A DNA stretch of 42,667 nt, taken from the NCBI GenBank assembly GCA_035634255.1, contig DASQDI010000123.1:1-42667 (forward strand). Direction: 5' to 3'. Shown piece by piece: positions 25,256 to 33,361 of this stretch. The notes beneath the pieces were generated by a model, which was not told the origin of the DNA, did no database searches, and saw only the letters and a program-made list of their open reading frames with translations. Within the stretch, counting starts at the first letter, position 1. Every line of letters starts with the position of its first letter. The position numbers and the translations under genes are program-made. Source of the DNA: DATLMR01 sp035634255 (GTDB taxonomy: Bacteria; Acidobacteriota; Blastocatellia; UBA7656).

Positions 25256-27934
25256 TCACATTAATTTCTCTCTCAGGGCCTTCAGAATGGAGAGGGCCTG
25301 CTCCGGTGCCAGAGCGCCCGTGTCCAGTTCGCGAAGCTCTTCAATCACCTGCTCGTTCGCGACCTGAAAGAGAGTCGGCTGCGGGTCGCGCTTCCGCGAG
25401 GGGAGGTGGCGCGCGAGCTTCGGCCTGCCGGTCACGTCGAGCTCGTTGGCTTCAAGATTAGCCAGAATCTCGCGGGCCCGCTCTATCACGGCTCGCGGGA
25501 GCCCCGCGAGGCGCGCGACCTCGATGCCGTAGGACTTCGACGCGCTGCCTTCGACGACCCGGCGCAGGAATACGATAGACTCCCCCGTGTCCTTCACGGC
25601 CATCTGATAATTGCGCACGCCGGGGAGCAGCTTCGACAGCTCGGTCATCTCGTGGTAGTGAGTCGCGAAGAGCGTCTTCGCCGCGTGCTGCGGGTTATCG
25701 TGAAGGAACTCGGCTATGGCCCAGGCCAGAGAGAGGCCGTCGAACGTGGCGGTCCCCCTGCCGACTTCGTCCAGCAGGACGAGGCTGCGGGGCGTCGCGG
25801 TATTCAGGATGTTCGCGGTCTCCGTCATCTCGACCATGAAAGTGGACCGCCCTCGCGCGAGGCTGTCGGACGCCCCGACTCGGGTGAATATCCGGTCGAG
25901 TATGGCGAGGCGGGCCTCGTCGGCGGGGACGAAAGAGCCGGCCTGCGCCATGATCGAGATGAGGGCGGCCTGCCGCAGGTAAACGGACTTCCCGCCCATG
26001 TTCGGCCCGGTGATTATGAGCAGGCGGTCGGTCGAGTTATTCAAAAACGTATCATTCGGGATGAACCGCTCGCCCGAAGATTCGATGACCGGGTGGCGGC
26101 CGGTCTTGATATAAAGCTCGTCGTCTTCGGTCAGAAGGGGGCGGCAGTAATTGCGCCGCGCCGCGACCTCCGCGAACGAGAGCAGCACGTCCAGGGTGCT
26201 GAGCGCCTGCGCCACGGCCTGAACGCGGCGCGTCTCGAAGGCGACGGCCTGGCGGATCGTGTTGAAAAGCTGCTGCTCAAGCTCGGCGATCCGCTCTTCA
26301 GCGCCGAGCACCCGGGCCTCGTATTCTTTCAGCTCCGGGGTCGTGTAGCGTTCCGCGCCGGAGAGCGTCTGCTTCCTTTCGTAGTCGTCCGGCACGCTCT
26401 TGACGTTGGCCTTGCTGACCTCGATGAAATAGCCGAAGACGTTATTGAACTTCACCTTCAGCGACGCGATGCCCGTGCGCGTGCGCTCGCGCGCCTCTAT
26501 CCGCGCGATGACCGTCTTGCTCGATGTCGCGGTCTCGCGAAGCTCGTCAAGGTCCGCGTTGTACCCTGCGCGGATGTATCCGCCCTCGGACATGTTCGCG
26601 GGCGGCTCGTCGCTGATGCTCGCGCCGATCAGGTCCCGCAGGTCGGGCAATTCGTCCAGGCTCTCCGCGAGCACTTCGAGCAGAGACGAAGTGGCGTCCG
26701 AGAGCAGTTCCTTTATGTCGGGTATGCAGTCGGCGGATAGCTTCAGGGCCACCAGGTCGCGGGGCATTGCGCGCCCGAGGCTGATGCGGCCCATCAACCG
26801 CTCCAGGTCCGCGACCTTCTTCAATTGCGAGCGTAGCTGGTCGCGCAGGATCAGGGCCGTCTTCAACTCCTCGACCGAGTCGAGGCGCGCGTTCAGTTCC
26901 CCGAGCTTCATCGAAGGCCGGAGGAGCCACTGCTTGAGCAGGCGCGAGCCCATGCCGGTCACGGTCTCGTCGAGCACTCCGAGGAGGGTGCGCGCGCGCG
27001 ACCCGTCGAGCGAATCGACAAGCTCAAGGTTCCTGACCGTGGGGGTGTCGAGGATAAGGTAGGAGTTGGGCTCGAAATAAGAGATGCCGGTGACGTGTCC
27101 CGCGTCTTCCTTCTGCGTCTCCCTGACGTAATGCAAAGCCCCCCCCGCGGCGGCGGTCGCGAGGTCTCGGCGGTTGAGGCCGAACCCGTCGAGCGACGCA
27201 ACGTCGAAGTGCGACAGCAGCAGCTCGCGCGCGCGTTCTAGGGAGAAGAGCCAGTCGTCGAGCGGGTTGAGCGAAGGCGAGCGCCCCGACAGGTCGCCCG
27301 ATAGAGCGAAAGACGCGGGCGGTCTGTCGCTGTCGGAAGAGACCACCCCCGATTTATTCTCCTGTCCGCCCGCGGGCTTGAAGAGGGGCTCAAGCGATTT
27401 CGGAAAGATGATCTCGCGCGGCGAGAAGCTGTCGAGCTGTTCGAGTATGCGCTCCCAGGCCGAGTCTCCCGAAAATTCCGTCACGAGGAACTCGCCCGTC
27501 GAGAGGTCGAGGAAGGCCGAGGCCATACCCTGACCCGAGCCGTGAACGGCGGCCAGGTAGTTATTGTCGCGCGCGTCGAGCAGCTGCGAATCTATCGCCG
27601 TGCCCGGCGTGATGACCCTAACCACTTCGCGGCGGACCAGCTTCGTGGTCTTCGAGGGGTCTTCGGTCTGATCGCAGATCGCGACGCGGTACCCCTTTCG
27701 CACGAGGCGGGCTATGTAACCCGACGCGGCGTGGTAAGGGACCCCGCACATCGGGACCGGGTTGCCGCGCTCCCGGTTGCGCGCGGTCAGGGTGATCTCA
27801 AGCTCTTTCGACCCGATGATCGCGTCGTCGAAGAAGAGCTCGTAGAAATCTCCGAGCCGGAAGAAGAGAATCGTTCCAGGGTTCTGCCGCTTGATCTCCT
27901 GGTACTGCCTGAGCATGGGGGTGGATTGTTGCAT
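25256..27934 (-). CDS. mutS: DNA mismatch repair protein MutS
   Basis: An 892-residue mismatch-recognition ATPase. The mismatch-reading Phe-x-Glu motif is in 'FFRLGDFYELFFDDA' near the N-terminus. The connector, core and clamp domains follow. The ATPase domain carries Walker A 'GPNMGGKSVYLRQ' around residue 640 and 'SLVLLDEVGRGTATFDGLS'. The length is slightly above average, from a low-complexity serine/proline-rich insert around residues 195-220. ATG at 27934 begins the canonical 'STPMLRQYQEIKRQNP'. It lies downstream of pfkA on the same strand, with an 84-base gap. Confidence 0.97.
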   Translation of the reverse strand: MQQSTPMLRQYQEIKRQNPGTILFFRLGDFYELFFDDAIIGSKELEITLTARNRERGNPVPMCGVPYHAASGYIARLVRKGYRVAICDQTEDPSKTTKLVRREVVRVITPGTAIDSQLLDARDNNYLAAVHGSGQGMASAFLDLSTGEFLVTEFSGDSAWERILEQLDSFSPREIIFPKSLEPLFKPAGGQENKSGVVSSDSDRPPASFALSGDLSGRSPSLNPLDDWLFSLERARELLLSHFDVASLDGFGLNRRDLATAAAGGALHYVRETQKEDAGHVTGISYFEPNSYLILDTPTVRNLELVDSLDGSRARTLLGVLDETVTGMGSRLLKQWLLRPSMKLGELNARLDSVEELKTALILRDQLRSQLKKVADLERLMGRISLGRAMPRDLVALKLSADCIPDIKELLSDATSSLLEVLAESLDELPDLRDLIGASISDEPPANMSEGGYIRAGYNADLDELRETATSSKTVIARIEARERTRTGIASLKVKFNNVFGYFIEVSKANVKSVPDDYERKQTLSGAERYTTPELKEYEARVLGAEERIAELEQQLFNTIRQAVAFETRRVQAVAQALSTLDVLLSFAEVAARRNYCRPLLTEDDELYIKTGRHPVIESSGERFIPNDTFLNNSTDRLLIITGPNMGGKSVYLRQAALISIMAQAGSFVPADEARLAILDRIFTRVGASDSLARGRSTFMVEMTETANILNTATPRSLVLLDEVGRGTATFDGLSLAWAIAEFLHDNPQHAAKTLFATHYHEMTELSKLLPGVRNYQMAVKDTGESIVFLRRVVEGSASKSYGIEVARLAGLPRAVIERAREILANLEANELDVTGRPKLARHLPSRKRDPQPTLFQVANEQVIEELRELDTGALAPEQALSILKALREKLM

Positions 27935-28018
27935 AGTCGTCTTCAGGGCCAGCGGGAGAAAATCCCGGCAGGCTCGGACCCGCCTTCATCTTTTTATTAT
28001 CCGGCGGGCGCTCCGGGG

Positions 28019-29053
28019 TCAGCCGAAGAATACTTCCGCCGTTCTAAATATATCCTCGTCAACAGGCCTGTGCTTATCGGCAACCTCTTCGAGCGAGACG
28101 CTGGTGATCGCGGTGCCCCGGAGCGCGGCCATCAGCCCGTACTCCCGGCGCATAGCCATCTCCACGGCGTGAACTCCCAGCCTTGTTGCGAGGACTCGGT
28201 CGTATGCGGAAGGGGACCCGCCGCGCTGAATATACCCGAGAACCGTAACTCTAGTCGAGAGGCCGGTCCGCTCTTCTATCTGCCGCGCGACATGCTGGCC
28301 TATGCCCCCAAGGCTCTCCGCGCGGTATATCCTCTGCCGCTGCTCTTCGGTGAGAAACTCTTCGTCCGGGTGAGCCCTGGCGTCCTCGGCCACCACGACG
28401 ATTGAAAAGGGTCTGCCCATCTCCTTGCGCTTTAACAACAGGCCGCAGACCTCGGACAGGCGGAAGGGCTTTTCGGGAACGAGGATGAGGTCCGCGCCTC
28501 CCGCGATGCCCGCGCATGTGGCGATCCACCCGCTGTGGCGGCCCATCACTTCGACCACCATGACTCTGTGATGAGCCTCGGCGGTCGTGTGCAGACGGTC
28601 GACCGCCTCGGTGGCGACGGAGACGGCCGTGTCGAACCCGAAGGAGGTGTCCGTCCCGACTATGTCGTTGTCGATGGTCTTCGGTACCCCGATGATCGGG
28701 TACCCGTGATCGCGCCACATCCGCATCGAGCAGGAGAGCGTGCCGTTACCTCCCACGACTATCAACCCGTCCAGCCCATACTTTTCCCAGTTGGCTCGGA
28801 TCTTCTGAAGCGCCGCGTCGTTCAAAGGATTGCAGCGCGAGGTGCCGAGGATCGTCCCGCCTTTATATTGGAGGCCCGCCACCGAGTGCCTCGTAAGGGG
28901 CTCGATGTCCCCGTCGATAAGGCCCTGCCATCCCGAATGAATCCCCAGGACCCGAATGTCGTTGGCGACTGCGCGCCTTACAACGGCGCGAATCACCGCG
29001 TTGAGGCCGGGGCAGTCGCCTCCCCCCGTGAGTAAGCCCAGATAGTTTTCCAT
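28019..29053 (-). CDS. pfkA: 6-phosphofructokinase, group III-like
   Basis: A 344-residue phosphofructokinase that phosphorylates fructose-6-phosphate in glycolysis. The N-terminal 'LLTGGGDCPGLNAVIRAVV' and the effector/substrate motif 'VMGRHSGWIATCAGIAGGAD' are clear. The donor-specifying residues are mixed: 'GGNGTL' (101-106) keeps the glycine of ATP-dependent enzymes, while 'PKTIDND' (124-130) has the lysine of PPi and group III enzymes. This combination is known in ATP-using group III PFKs such as actinobacterial ones. The asparagine in GGNGT, normally Asp or Glu, is unusual. ATP is the more probable donor. Confidence 0.93.
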   Translation of the reverse strand: MENYLGLLTGGGDCPGLNAVIRAVVRRAVANDIRVLGIHSGWQGLIDGDIEPLTRHSVAGLQYKGGTILGTSRCNPLNDAALQKIRANWEKYGLDGLIVVGGNGTLSCSMRMWRDHGYPIIGVPKTIDNDIVGTDTSFGFDTAVSVATEAVDRLHTTAEAHHRVMVVEVMGRHSGWIATCAGIAGGADLILVPEKPFRLSEVCGLLLKRKEMGRPFSIVVVAEDARAHPDEEFLTEEQRQRIYRAESLGGIGQHVARQIEERTGLSTRVTVLGYIQRGGSPSAYDRVLATRLGVHAVEMAMRREYGLMAALRGTAITSVSLEEVADKHRPVDEDIFRTAEVFFG

Positions 29054-29119
29054 GATCTTTTACTTCCGCTTGTCCTTCTTATGATGACCTAAAGTGTCCA
29101 CGGGATTCCAGGGGAAAGG

Positions 29120-29148
29120 TTGTCTCAGCCATATGCAGAATATATAAT
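29120..29148 (+). promoter_or_regulatory. Promoter for tsaB-rimI
   Basis: TTGTCT (29120-29125) and a perfect TATAAT (29143-29148) are separated by exactly 17 bases. Predicted start is near 29155, about 80 bases before the tsaB ATG. Its -10 overlaps that of the opposite-facing pfkA promoter. Confidence 0.65.
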
Positions 29149-29169
29149 CGGGCATTGCGGCGCTGTCAA
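29141..29169 (-). promoter_or_regulatory. Promoter for pfkA
   Basis: On the minus strand a perfect TTGACA (29169-29164) is followed by an AT-rich TATATATT run. A 17-base spacer puts TATATA at 29146-29141. The start would be near 29134, about 80 bases upstream of the pfkA ATG. Confidence 0.6.
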
Positions 29170-29233
29170 ACACGGACGGACATGGGGTTAAGCGCGGGCA
29201 AGGGTGTTCCGGCATTTTGAGTTATCTTCCCCG

Positions 29234-30052
29234 ATGGCCTATTCAAACGCCCATTCAAATAACGAAACGAGCGACCGGGCGGGCGGCCCTGCCTTGCTGG
29301 CCCTGGACACTTCGTCCGGGCCGGCGTCGATGGTCCTTCTGCGCGGGGGCGACTCACGGATCGGCCGCGCGTCCGGGTCCGAGGAGCAGCGATCGGATGC
29401 GATTTTGAGCGACCTCGATTTGCTCTTGCGCTCGGCGGGGGTTGGGATAAAAGATATAGATGCGTTCGGGGTCTGCGTCGGGCCGGGGTCGTTCACGGGA
29501 CTGCGGATAGGGCTCGCGTGCGTGAAAGGGCTCGCGGTCGCGGCGGGAAGGCCGGTCATCGGAGTAACGTCGCTCGAAGCGGTCGCCGCGGGCGCGCTCG
29601 CGCAGGGGCGCGTGCTCTCGATGATCAGGGCGTACAAAGGCGAAGTATATTCGCAGCTCTTCTCGGTCAGAGCGGCCGGAGCGCCGGTCCCCGAGAGCGA
29701 CCCGAGTGTCACATCGCCCGAGGCGGCGGTCGAGCAGGCGAAGGATTTCGAGGACGTGGTTTTTGTAGGCGACGGCGCGGTTGATAGTATTGAATTAATC
29801 AAGCGGATCGGCGGGAGCCGGTTTACCGGAGTGGCGGGCGGTCAGGCGGCGCGGGGCGGGTGGGTCGCCTCCGAGCCTCTCGCTCCCCGCGCGGTGTCGG
29901 TGAGCGAGATCGCTCTGGAAAGGTTTCTTCGAGGAGAGGTGGAAGATCCCGAAACATTGCGCGCGTGTTACGTGAGGCCCTCGGAGGCAGAGATAAAGCT
30001 CTCCCAGGGGCTGCTCGGCTCGAAGATAAGGCGCAGCGCCGGGCGGGAGTGA
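29234..30052 (+). CDS. tsaB: tRNA threonylcarbamoyladenosine biosynthesis protein TsaB
   Basis: A 272-residue ASKHA-fold protein. It partners TsaD and TsaE in forming t6A37 on ANN-decoding tRNAs. The signature N-terminus 'LLALDTSSGPASMVLL' and 'GVCVGPGSFTGLRIGLACVKGL' are diagnostic. The ATG at 29234 is likely; a GTG at 29204 would add ten residues and neither has a strong ribosome site. The ~18 residues before the conserved domain are polar and probably disordered. rimI follows 85 bases later, a common pairing. Confidence 0.92.
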   Translation: MAYSNAHSNNETSDRAGGPALLALDTSSGPASMVLLRGGDSRIGRASGSEEQRSDAILSDLDLLLRSAGVGIKDIDAFGVCVGPGSFTGLRIGLACVKGLAVAAGRPVIGVTSLEAVAAGALAQGRVLSMIRAYKGEVYSQLFSVRAAGAPVPESDPSVTSPEAAVEQAKDFEDVVFVGDGAVDSIELIKRIGGSRFTGVAGGQAARGGWVASEPLAPRAVSVSEIALERFLRGEVEDPETLRACYVRPSEAEIKLSQGLLGSKIRRSAGRE

Positions 30053-30137
30053 GAAGGTCCTTCCGGAATTTTTTAGTTCAGGCGATTTGCCCTGGGCGGC
30101 CAGGAGGCGGCAATTGTCAGTCAGCGATTCGGAAAAC

Positions 30138-30617
30138 ATGGAAGGCGCAATAACCTTCAAGCCTTACGTCGTCGGGCAGATGAAAGAGTCCGACCTGAGC
30201 GAGGTCGTCGCCATCGAAGACATAACGGGCTTGAACAGGTGGGGCTACGACGCATACCGGCGCGAGCTGCTGAAGAACCACAACTCGGTGATGCTGGTCG
30301 CCCGGAGTCTCGCCTCGAACCGGGGCGGCGTGGTCGGGTTCTTCGCCGGCTGGGTGATCGAAGACGAATTGCACGTAAACAACATTGCCTCTCACCCAGA
30401 GTTCAGAAGGCTCGGGATCGGGCAGAGCCTGCTCGAAGCCGGGATCGATCAGGGGAAGCAGCGCGGCGTGGCGCACGTGCTCCTTGAGGTGCGGGCCTCG
30501 AACGAGGCCGCGCAGTCGCTCTACAGAAAACTGGGGTTCAACTTCGTGGCCCGGCGCAGGGATTACTACCGCCTGCCGGTCGAGGACGCCTTCGTGATGA
30601 AACTCGAAATAGAGTGA
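30138..30617 (+). CDS. rimI: RimI-type N-alpha-acetyltransferase
   Basis: A 159-residue GNAT acetyltransferase. The acetyl-CoA-binding motif A is 'NNIASHPEFRRLGIGQSLLE', followed by 'LEVRASNEAAQSLYRKLGF' and 'RRRDYYRLPVEDAFVMKLE', the RimI signature end. In enterobacteria RimI acetylates ribosomal protein S18. ATG at 30138 precedes the domain directly; the open frame upstream has no ribosome site. It probably shares the tsaB promoter. Confidence 0.9.
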   Translation: MEGAITFKPYVVGQMKESDLSEVVAIEDITGLNRWGYDAYRRELLKNHNSVMLVARSLASNRGGVVGFFAGWVIEDELHVNNIASHPEFRRLGIGQSLLEAGIDQGKQRGVAHVLLEVRASNEAAQSLYRKLGFNFVARRRDYYRLPVEDAFVMKLEIE

Positions 30618-30646
30618 TTTCGGGCGAAGAATTTATAAAGGCGGTG

Positions 30647-30676
30647 TTGACAGAAAAGGAAAGGCGCGGCTAGAAT
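30647..30676 (+). promoter_or_regulatory. Promoter of the tRNA genes
   Basis: Perfect TTGACA (30647-30652) and TAGAAT (30671-30676), 18 apart. Predicted start is near 30683, six bases before mature tRNA-Gly, as expected for a tRNA promoter. Confidence 0.7.
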
Positions 30677-30688
30677 TTAGAACTTCGA

Positions 30689-30765
<77 letters not shown>

Positions 30766-30771
30766 GACTTT

Positions 30772-30828
30772 AAGGCGAAGGCAAAATCTCCTAAAAGCCG
30801 ATCTGGGGGTCGCCTTCGCCTTTCGTTT
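30772..30828 (+). terminator. Hairpin between the two tRNA genes
   Basis: AAGGCGAAGGC (30772-30782) pairs over 11 bases with GCCTTCGCCTT (30812-30822), followed by TCGTTT. The loop is 29 nt. It looks like a terminator, yet no separate promoter is evident for tRNA-Cys downstream. It may instead be a partial terminator or processing site in a shared transcript. Confidence 0.55.
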
Positions 30829-30836
30829 GATATACC

Positions 30837-30912
<76 letters not shown>

Positions 30913-30946
30913 ATATTTCAACACTTACAGTCATACATCCTCCGTC

Positions 30947-32071
30947 CTAATTTACCACTGTAGTAGAAACTGTAGTAGGAGCATGCATTGTAGTAGCCGA
31001 CTGCCTTTTCTCAATTTCGGAAATAGCCATAACCGTATTGAACTCCTCAAGACGCCTCGCGGCTTCGGCTTGGTGTTGCTCTGTAGGATGCGCGTATCGG
31101 AGAACCATTTGAATTCTTGAATGACCAAGCATGGCAGCTAGTGTAACAAGGTCTATACCCGACATGGCTGCTCGCGTTGCCCAGGTATGGCGAAGATCAT
31201 AAAGCCGGAATGCTTTCAAGCCGCTTCGCCTCAGAGCACCGTAGTGGGCATTGTTGAGCTTAAGGACGGGCTTTTGAGGGTTACTGGGTGAAGGGAATAG
31301 GTAGGGGCTTTCCACCTCGTTCATGCGCCGAGTGATTATTTCGAGAGCAATTTTATTCAGAGGAACCTTCCTTTTAGCCGCTTTGGTCTTGCCATAAGGG
31401 TTGAATAGGTAAGCGCCATCTAGATTGATACTGTCAACACGTATGCGATAAACCTCTTCTGGCCTCATTCCAGTCTCTAACATCAGAGTAGCCGCATCTC
31501 GCAAGGGCTGGGAGGTTGTAGCCAGATAAGTACGCTGTTCATCAAATGTCAGAGTCCTCATTTGCTCATTATCCTCATTAAAGAACTTGACACTCCGAAC
31601 AGGGTTCTTGAGCATTAAATCGCCTTTAATATGAAAATTGAACATTGCTTTTAAGCATGCAAGCTCTCTATTTGTTGTCGCAGGTTTAAGTGCTTTCCTA
31701 CTCCTGAAATTTTTCTGACCTGCACGCCATGTCTTATAGCTTTCAACATCTTCGGGCGTGATCTGATCCAGTTTCTTATCTTTGAAATATCTTAAGAGCG
31801 CCTTACTGCTGACTATATAACGGCGGTAAGTATTAGGATGAGCTTTATGCTCGTGCGCAGACCATTCAAGAAAAGCCTCCATAGCTTTTGCAAAATGTGG
31901 TATAGGTCTCCTATCAAAAATACCAGCCTCGCCTTTTGCAAGCGCTGTTTTGTGTGCAGCCTCCATCTGTCGCGCTACGCGAGGATTGCCTTGCTTGGTT
32001 GATCTTTGGATATGCTCACCTTCCCACCAAAAGTTATAGTAATAGATTTTGCCTCTCTTAAAAGTCGCCAT
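30947..32071 (-). CDS. Tyrosine-type site-specific integrase
   Basis: A 374-residue phage-type integrase. The N-terminal arm-binding part ('YYYNFWWEGEHIQRSTKQG') is followed by a SAM-like core-binding domain ('AMEAFLEWSAHEHKAHPNTY'). The catalytic domain has the first arginine in 'LETGMRPEEVYRIR', HxxR-type 'YDLRHTWATRAA' and 'LGHSRIQMVLRYAHP' holding the second histidine and the nucleophilic tyrosine. The catalytic set looks complete. The gene reads toward tRNA-Cys and ends 35 bases from it. The last ~15 residues are a Thr/Val repeat encoded by three near-identical 10-mers. Confidence 0.95.
   Translation of the reverse strand: MATFKRGKIYYYNFWWEGEHIQRSTKQGNPRVARQMEAAHKTALAKGEAGIFDRRPIPHFAKAMEAFLEWSAHEHKAHPNTYRRYIVSSKALLRYFKDKKLDQITPEDVESYKTWRAGQKNFRSRKALKPATTNRELACLKAMFNFHIKGDLMLKNPVRSVKFFNEDNEQMRTLTFDEQRTYLATTSQPLRDAATLMLETGMRPEEVYRIRVDSINLDGAYLFNPYGKTKAAKRKVPLNKIALEIITRRMNEVESPYLFPSPSNPQKPVLKLNNAHYGALRRSGLKAFRLYDLRHTWATRAAMSGIDLVTLAAMLGHSRIQMVLRYAHPTEQHQAEAARRLEEFNTVMAISEIEKRQSATTMHAPTTVSTTVVN
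30957..30996 (+). repeat. Three 10-bp repeats next to the attachment site
   Basis: ACTGTAGTAG at 30957-30966 and 30969-30978, and ATTGTAGTAG at 30987-30996. They lie in the 3' end of the integrase gene, 45-85 bases from the tRNA end. This is where arm-type integrase or excisionase binding sites would be expected. Confidence 0.5.
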
Positions 32072-32115
32072 TAGACTTCTCCTTTCATCAATACTCTTTG
32101 AATCGAAACCCGAAG

Positions 32116-32910
32116 TTATCTTCGCTTCTTAGAATCTCTCACTTTGTTGGCGTGAGCACTTGCTGTTTGTGGTCTTTGCGGTTTCTCTTGCCCTTGGTAT
32201 TTCTTGATCCGCTGTTGTTTGTATTTCTCTAGATATTTTTTATTCCACCGTTGAGTTCTCAACCTGTTGGCATGTTCACGGCTGCAGCAAGACGCATCTA
32301 TTCGGCCCGCCCAAAAGAATGAATCACAAATTGGGCAGAGGCGTATGCGAGCTATTTCCACACCGACTAGAGCTTCATTTAAAAAGCCGGGCTTTGACTC
32401 TAATTTGCCTTCTGTGCCCAAAACTAAAATTGCCATCCCGGAGGGAGAATCTATTGACCGCTCGAACCCTATCAGGGACCAAAATTCGCGGAATGATTCT
32501 TCATTAATGCGCAGACCTTCTTCTTGTAAGATTTCGAGTATAAGGCGATTTGTTGTTGCAATATCTTGAAGCAATTTATGTGCGACTACGAGCCAATCAT
32601 AGCGAGTGCGCGAATCAGAAGAGGAAGCAAAAGATTGTATATCACTTGACACTCCTATAAACTCGCGTACATGCATAGGCAGTAGCTCCAACACCTCAAT
32701 AAAAGCATCCTGTTCTCTTTGTAAGTTAAAATCTCCAATGGCCATCCGCTTTCGCAAAGAAACTTCAAAATGGGAGCGCAATTCCCTCTCTGTTCGTGAC
32801 TTATTCCCAAAAGATAACTCGAATGTTGTACGCGCCATTGGTGGCAGACCGTTGACCAGAATTATCAAATCCGACAATCTTGGTGGCGGTTCTTTCAATC
32901 GTTTATTCAT
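32116..32910 (-). CDS. Uncharacterised protein with CGNR-like C-terminal zinc finger
   Basis: A 264-residue protein with no family I can name firmly. A helical N-terminal region is followed by a C-terminal Cys cluster, 'RLCPICDSFFWAGR' then 'ASCCSREHANRLRTQRW', resembling CGNR-type zinc fingers that bind nucleic acid. The last ~40 residues are strongly basic (Lys/Gln/Arg-rich). It lies between integrase and the excisionase-type gene and is divergent from the latter across a 172-base AT-rich control region. A regulator of the island is plausible. An upstream ATG at 32910 begins 'MNKRLKEPPPRLSDLI'. Confidence 0.7.
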   Translation of the reverse strand: MNKRLKEPPPRLSDLIILVNGLPPMARTTFELSFGNKSRTERELRSHFEVSLRKRMAIGDFNLQREQDAFIEVLELLPMHVREFIGVSSDIQSFASSSDSRTRYDWLVVAHKLLQDIATTNRLILEILQEEGLRINEESFREFWSLIGFERSIDSPSGMAILVLGTEGKLESKPGFLNEALVGVEIARIRLCPICDSFFWAGRIDASCCSREHANRLRTQRWNKKYLEKYKQQRIKKYQGQEKPQRPQTASAHANKVRDSKKRR

Positions 32911-33019
32911 AAATATCCTGATACCTAACGTCTATTAGTATTGTTTTATCGACAAGCGTTAGTAACGTTAAAAAATTGCCGCATGTTAAGCTCTATAGCT
33001 CTTTTCTCTCTGGATGTAG

Positions 33020-33059
33020 TTGCTCGCTAATATTAGCAAATTCTAGTATATATTAGCAA
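33020..33059 (+). promoter_or_regulatory. Promoter with paired operator-like repeats
   Basis: ATATTAGCAA occurs at 33030-33039 and again at 33050-33059, exactly 20 bases (two helical turns) apart. They surround a promoter-like TTGCTC (33020-33025) / TAGTAT (33044-33049), spacer 18. The HTH gene starts 24 bases further. Repression of that gene or of the divergent gene by a dimer is likely. Confidence 0.5.
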
Positions 33060-33082
33060 TAATAAATTTGGAGGGATGTTAT

Positions 33083-33298
33083 ATGGGAAAGACAAACATA
33101 TCAGTAACTGACGCTAATCAAGAGCGAGTGTATTCTATTGATACTGCTGCTGAGTTGCTCGCGGTTTCACCTTGGACAATTCGGAAGTGGGTCGCAGATA
33201 GAAAAATCACAAGCGCGAAGCTTGGTGCTCGCCGTGTTATTCCGGCTTCCGAGATTAAGCGGATTATCACTGAATCGCTTGTCGAAAGGACAGCCTGA
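33083..33298 (+). CDS. Excisionase/AlpA-type HTH DNA-binding protein
   Basis: A 71-residue winged-helix (MerR-like, HTH_17) protein with the standard sequence 'YSIDTAAELLAVSPWTIRKW' followed by 'KLGARRVIPASEIKRII'. ATG at 33083 has GGAGGG seven bases upstream; the longer frame from TTG 33068 lacks support. In islands such proteins act as excision directionality factors or as activators of integrase expression. It may recognise the paired repeats just upstream. Same strand as the primase gene 63 bases downstream. Confidence 0.88.
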   Translation: MGKTNISVTDANQERVYSIDTAAELLAVSPWTIRKWVADRKITSAKLGARRVIPASEIKRIITESLVERTA

Positions 33299-33361
33299 GT
33301 AAAGTGTGGATGAAAGGCTGAAGCACGCTTAACAGAATTAATTTGAGCATTTCGATTTAAA

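Noticed and set aside
25406..26740. 444-residue plus-strand frame
   Set aside because: Lies fully antisense to mutS and has Arg/Gly/Val-rich shadow composition.
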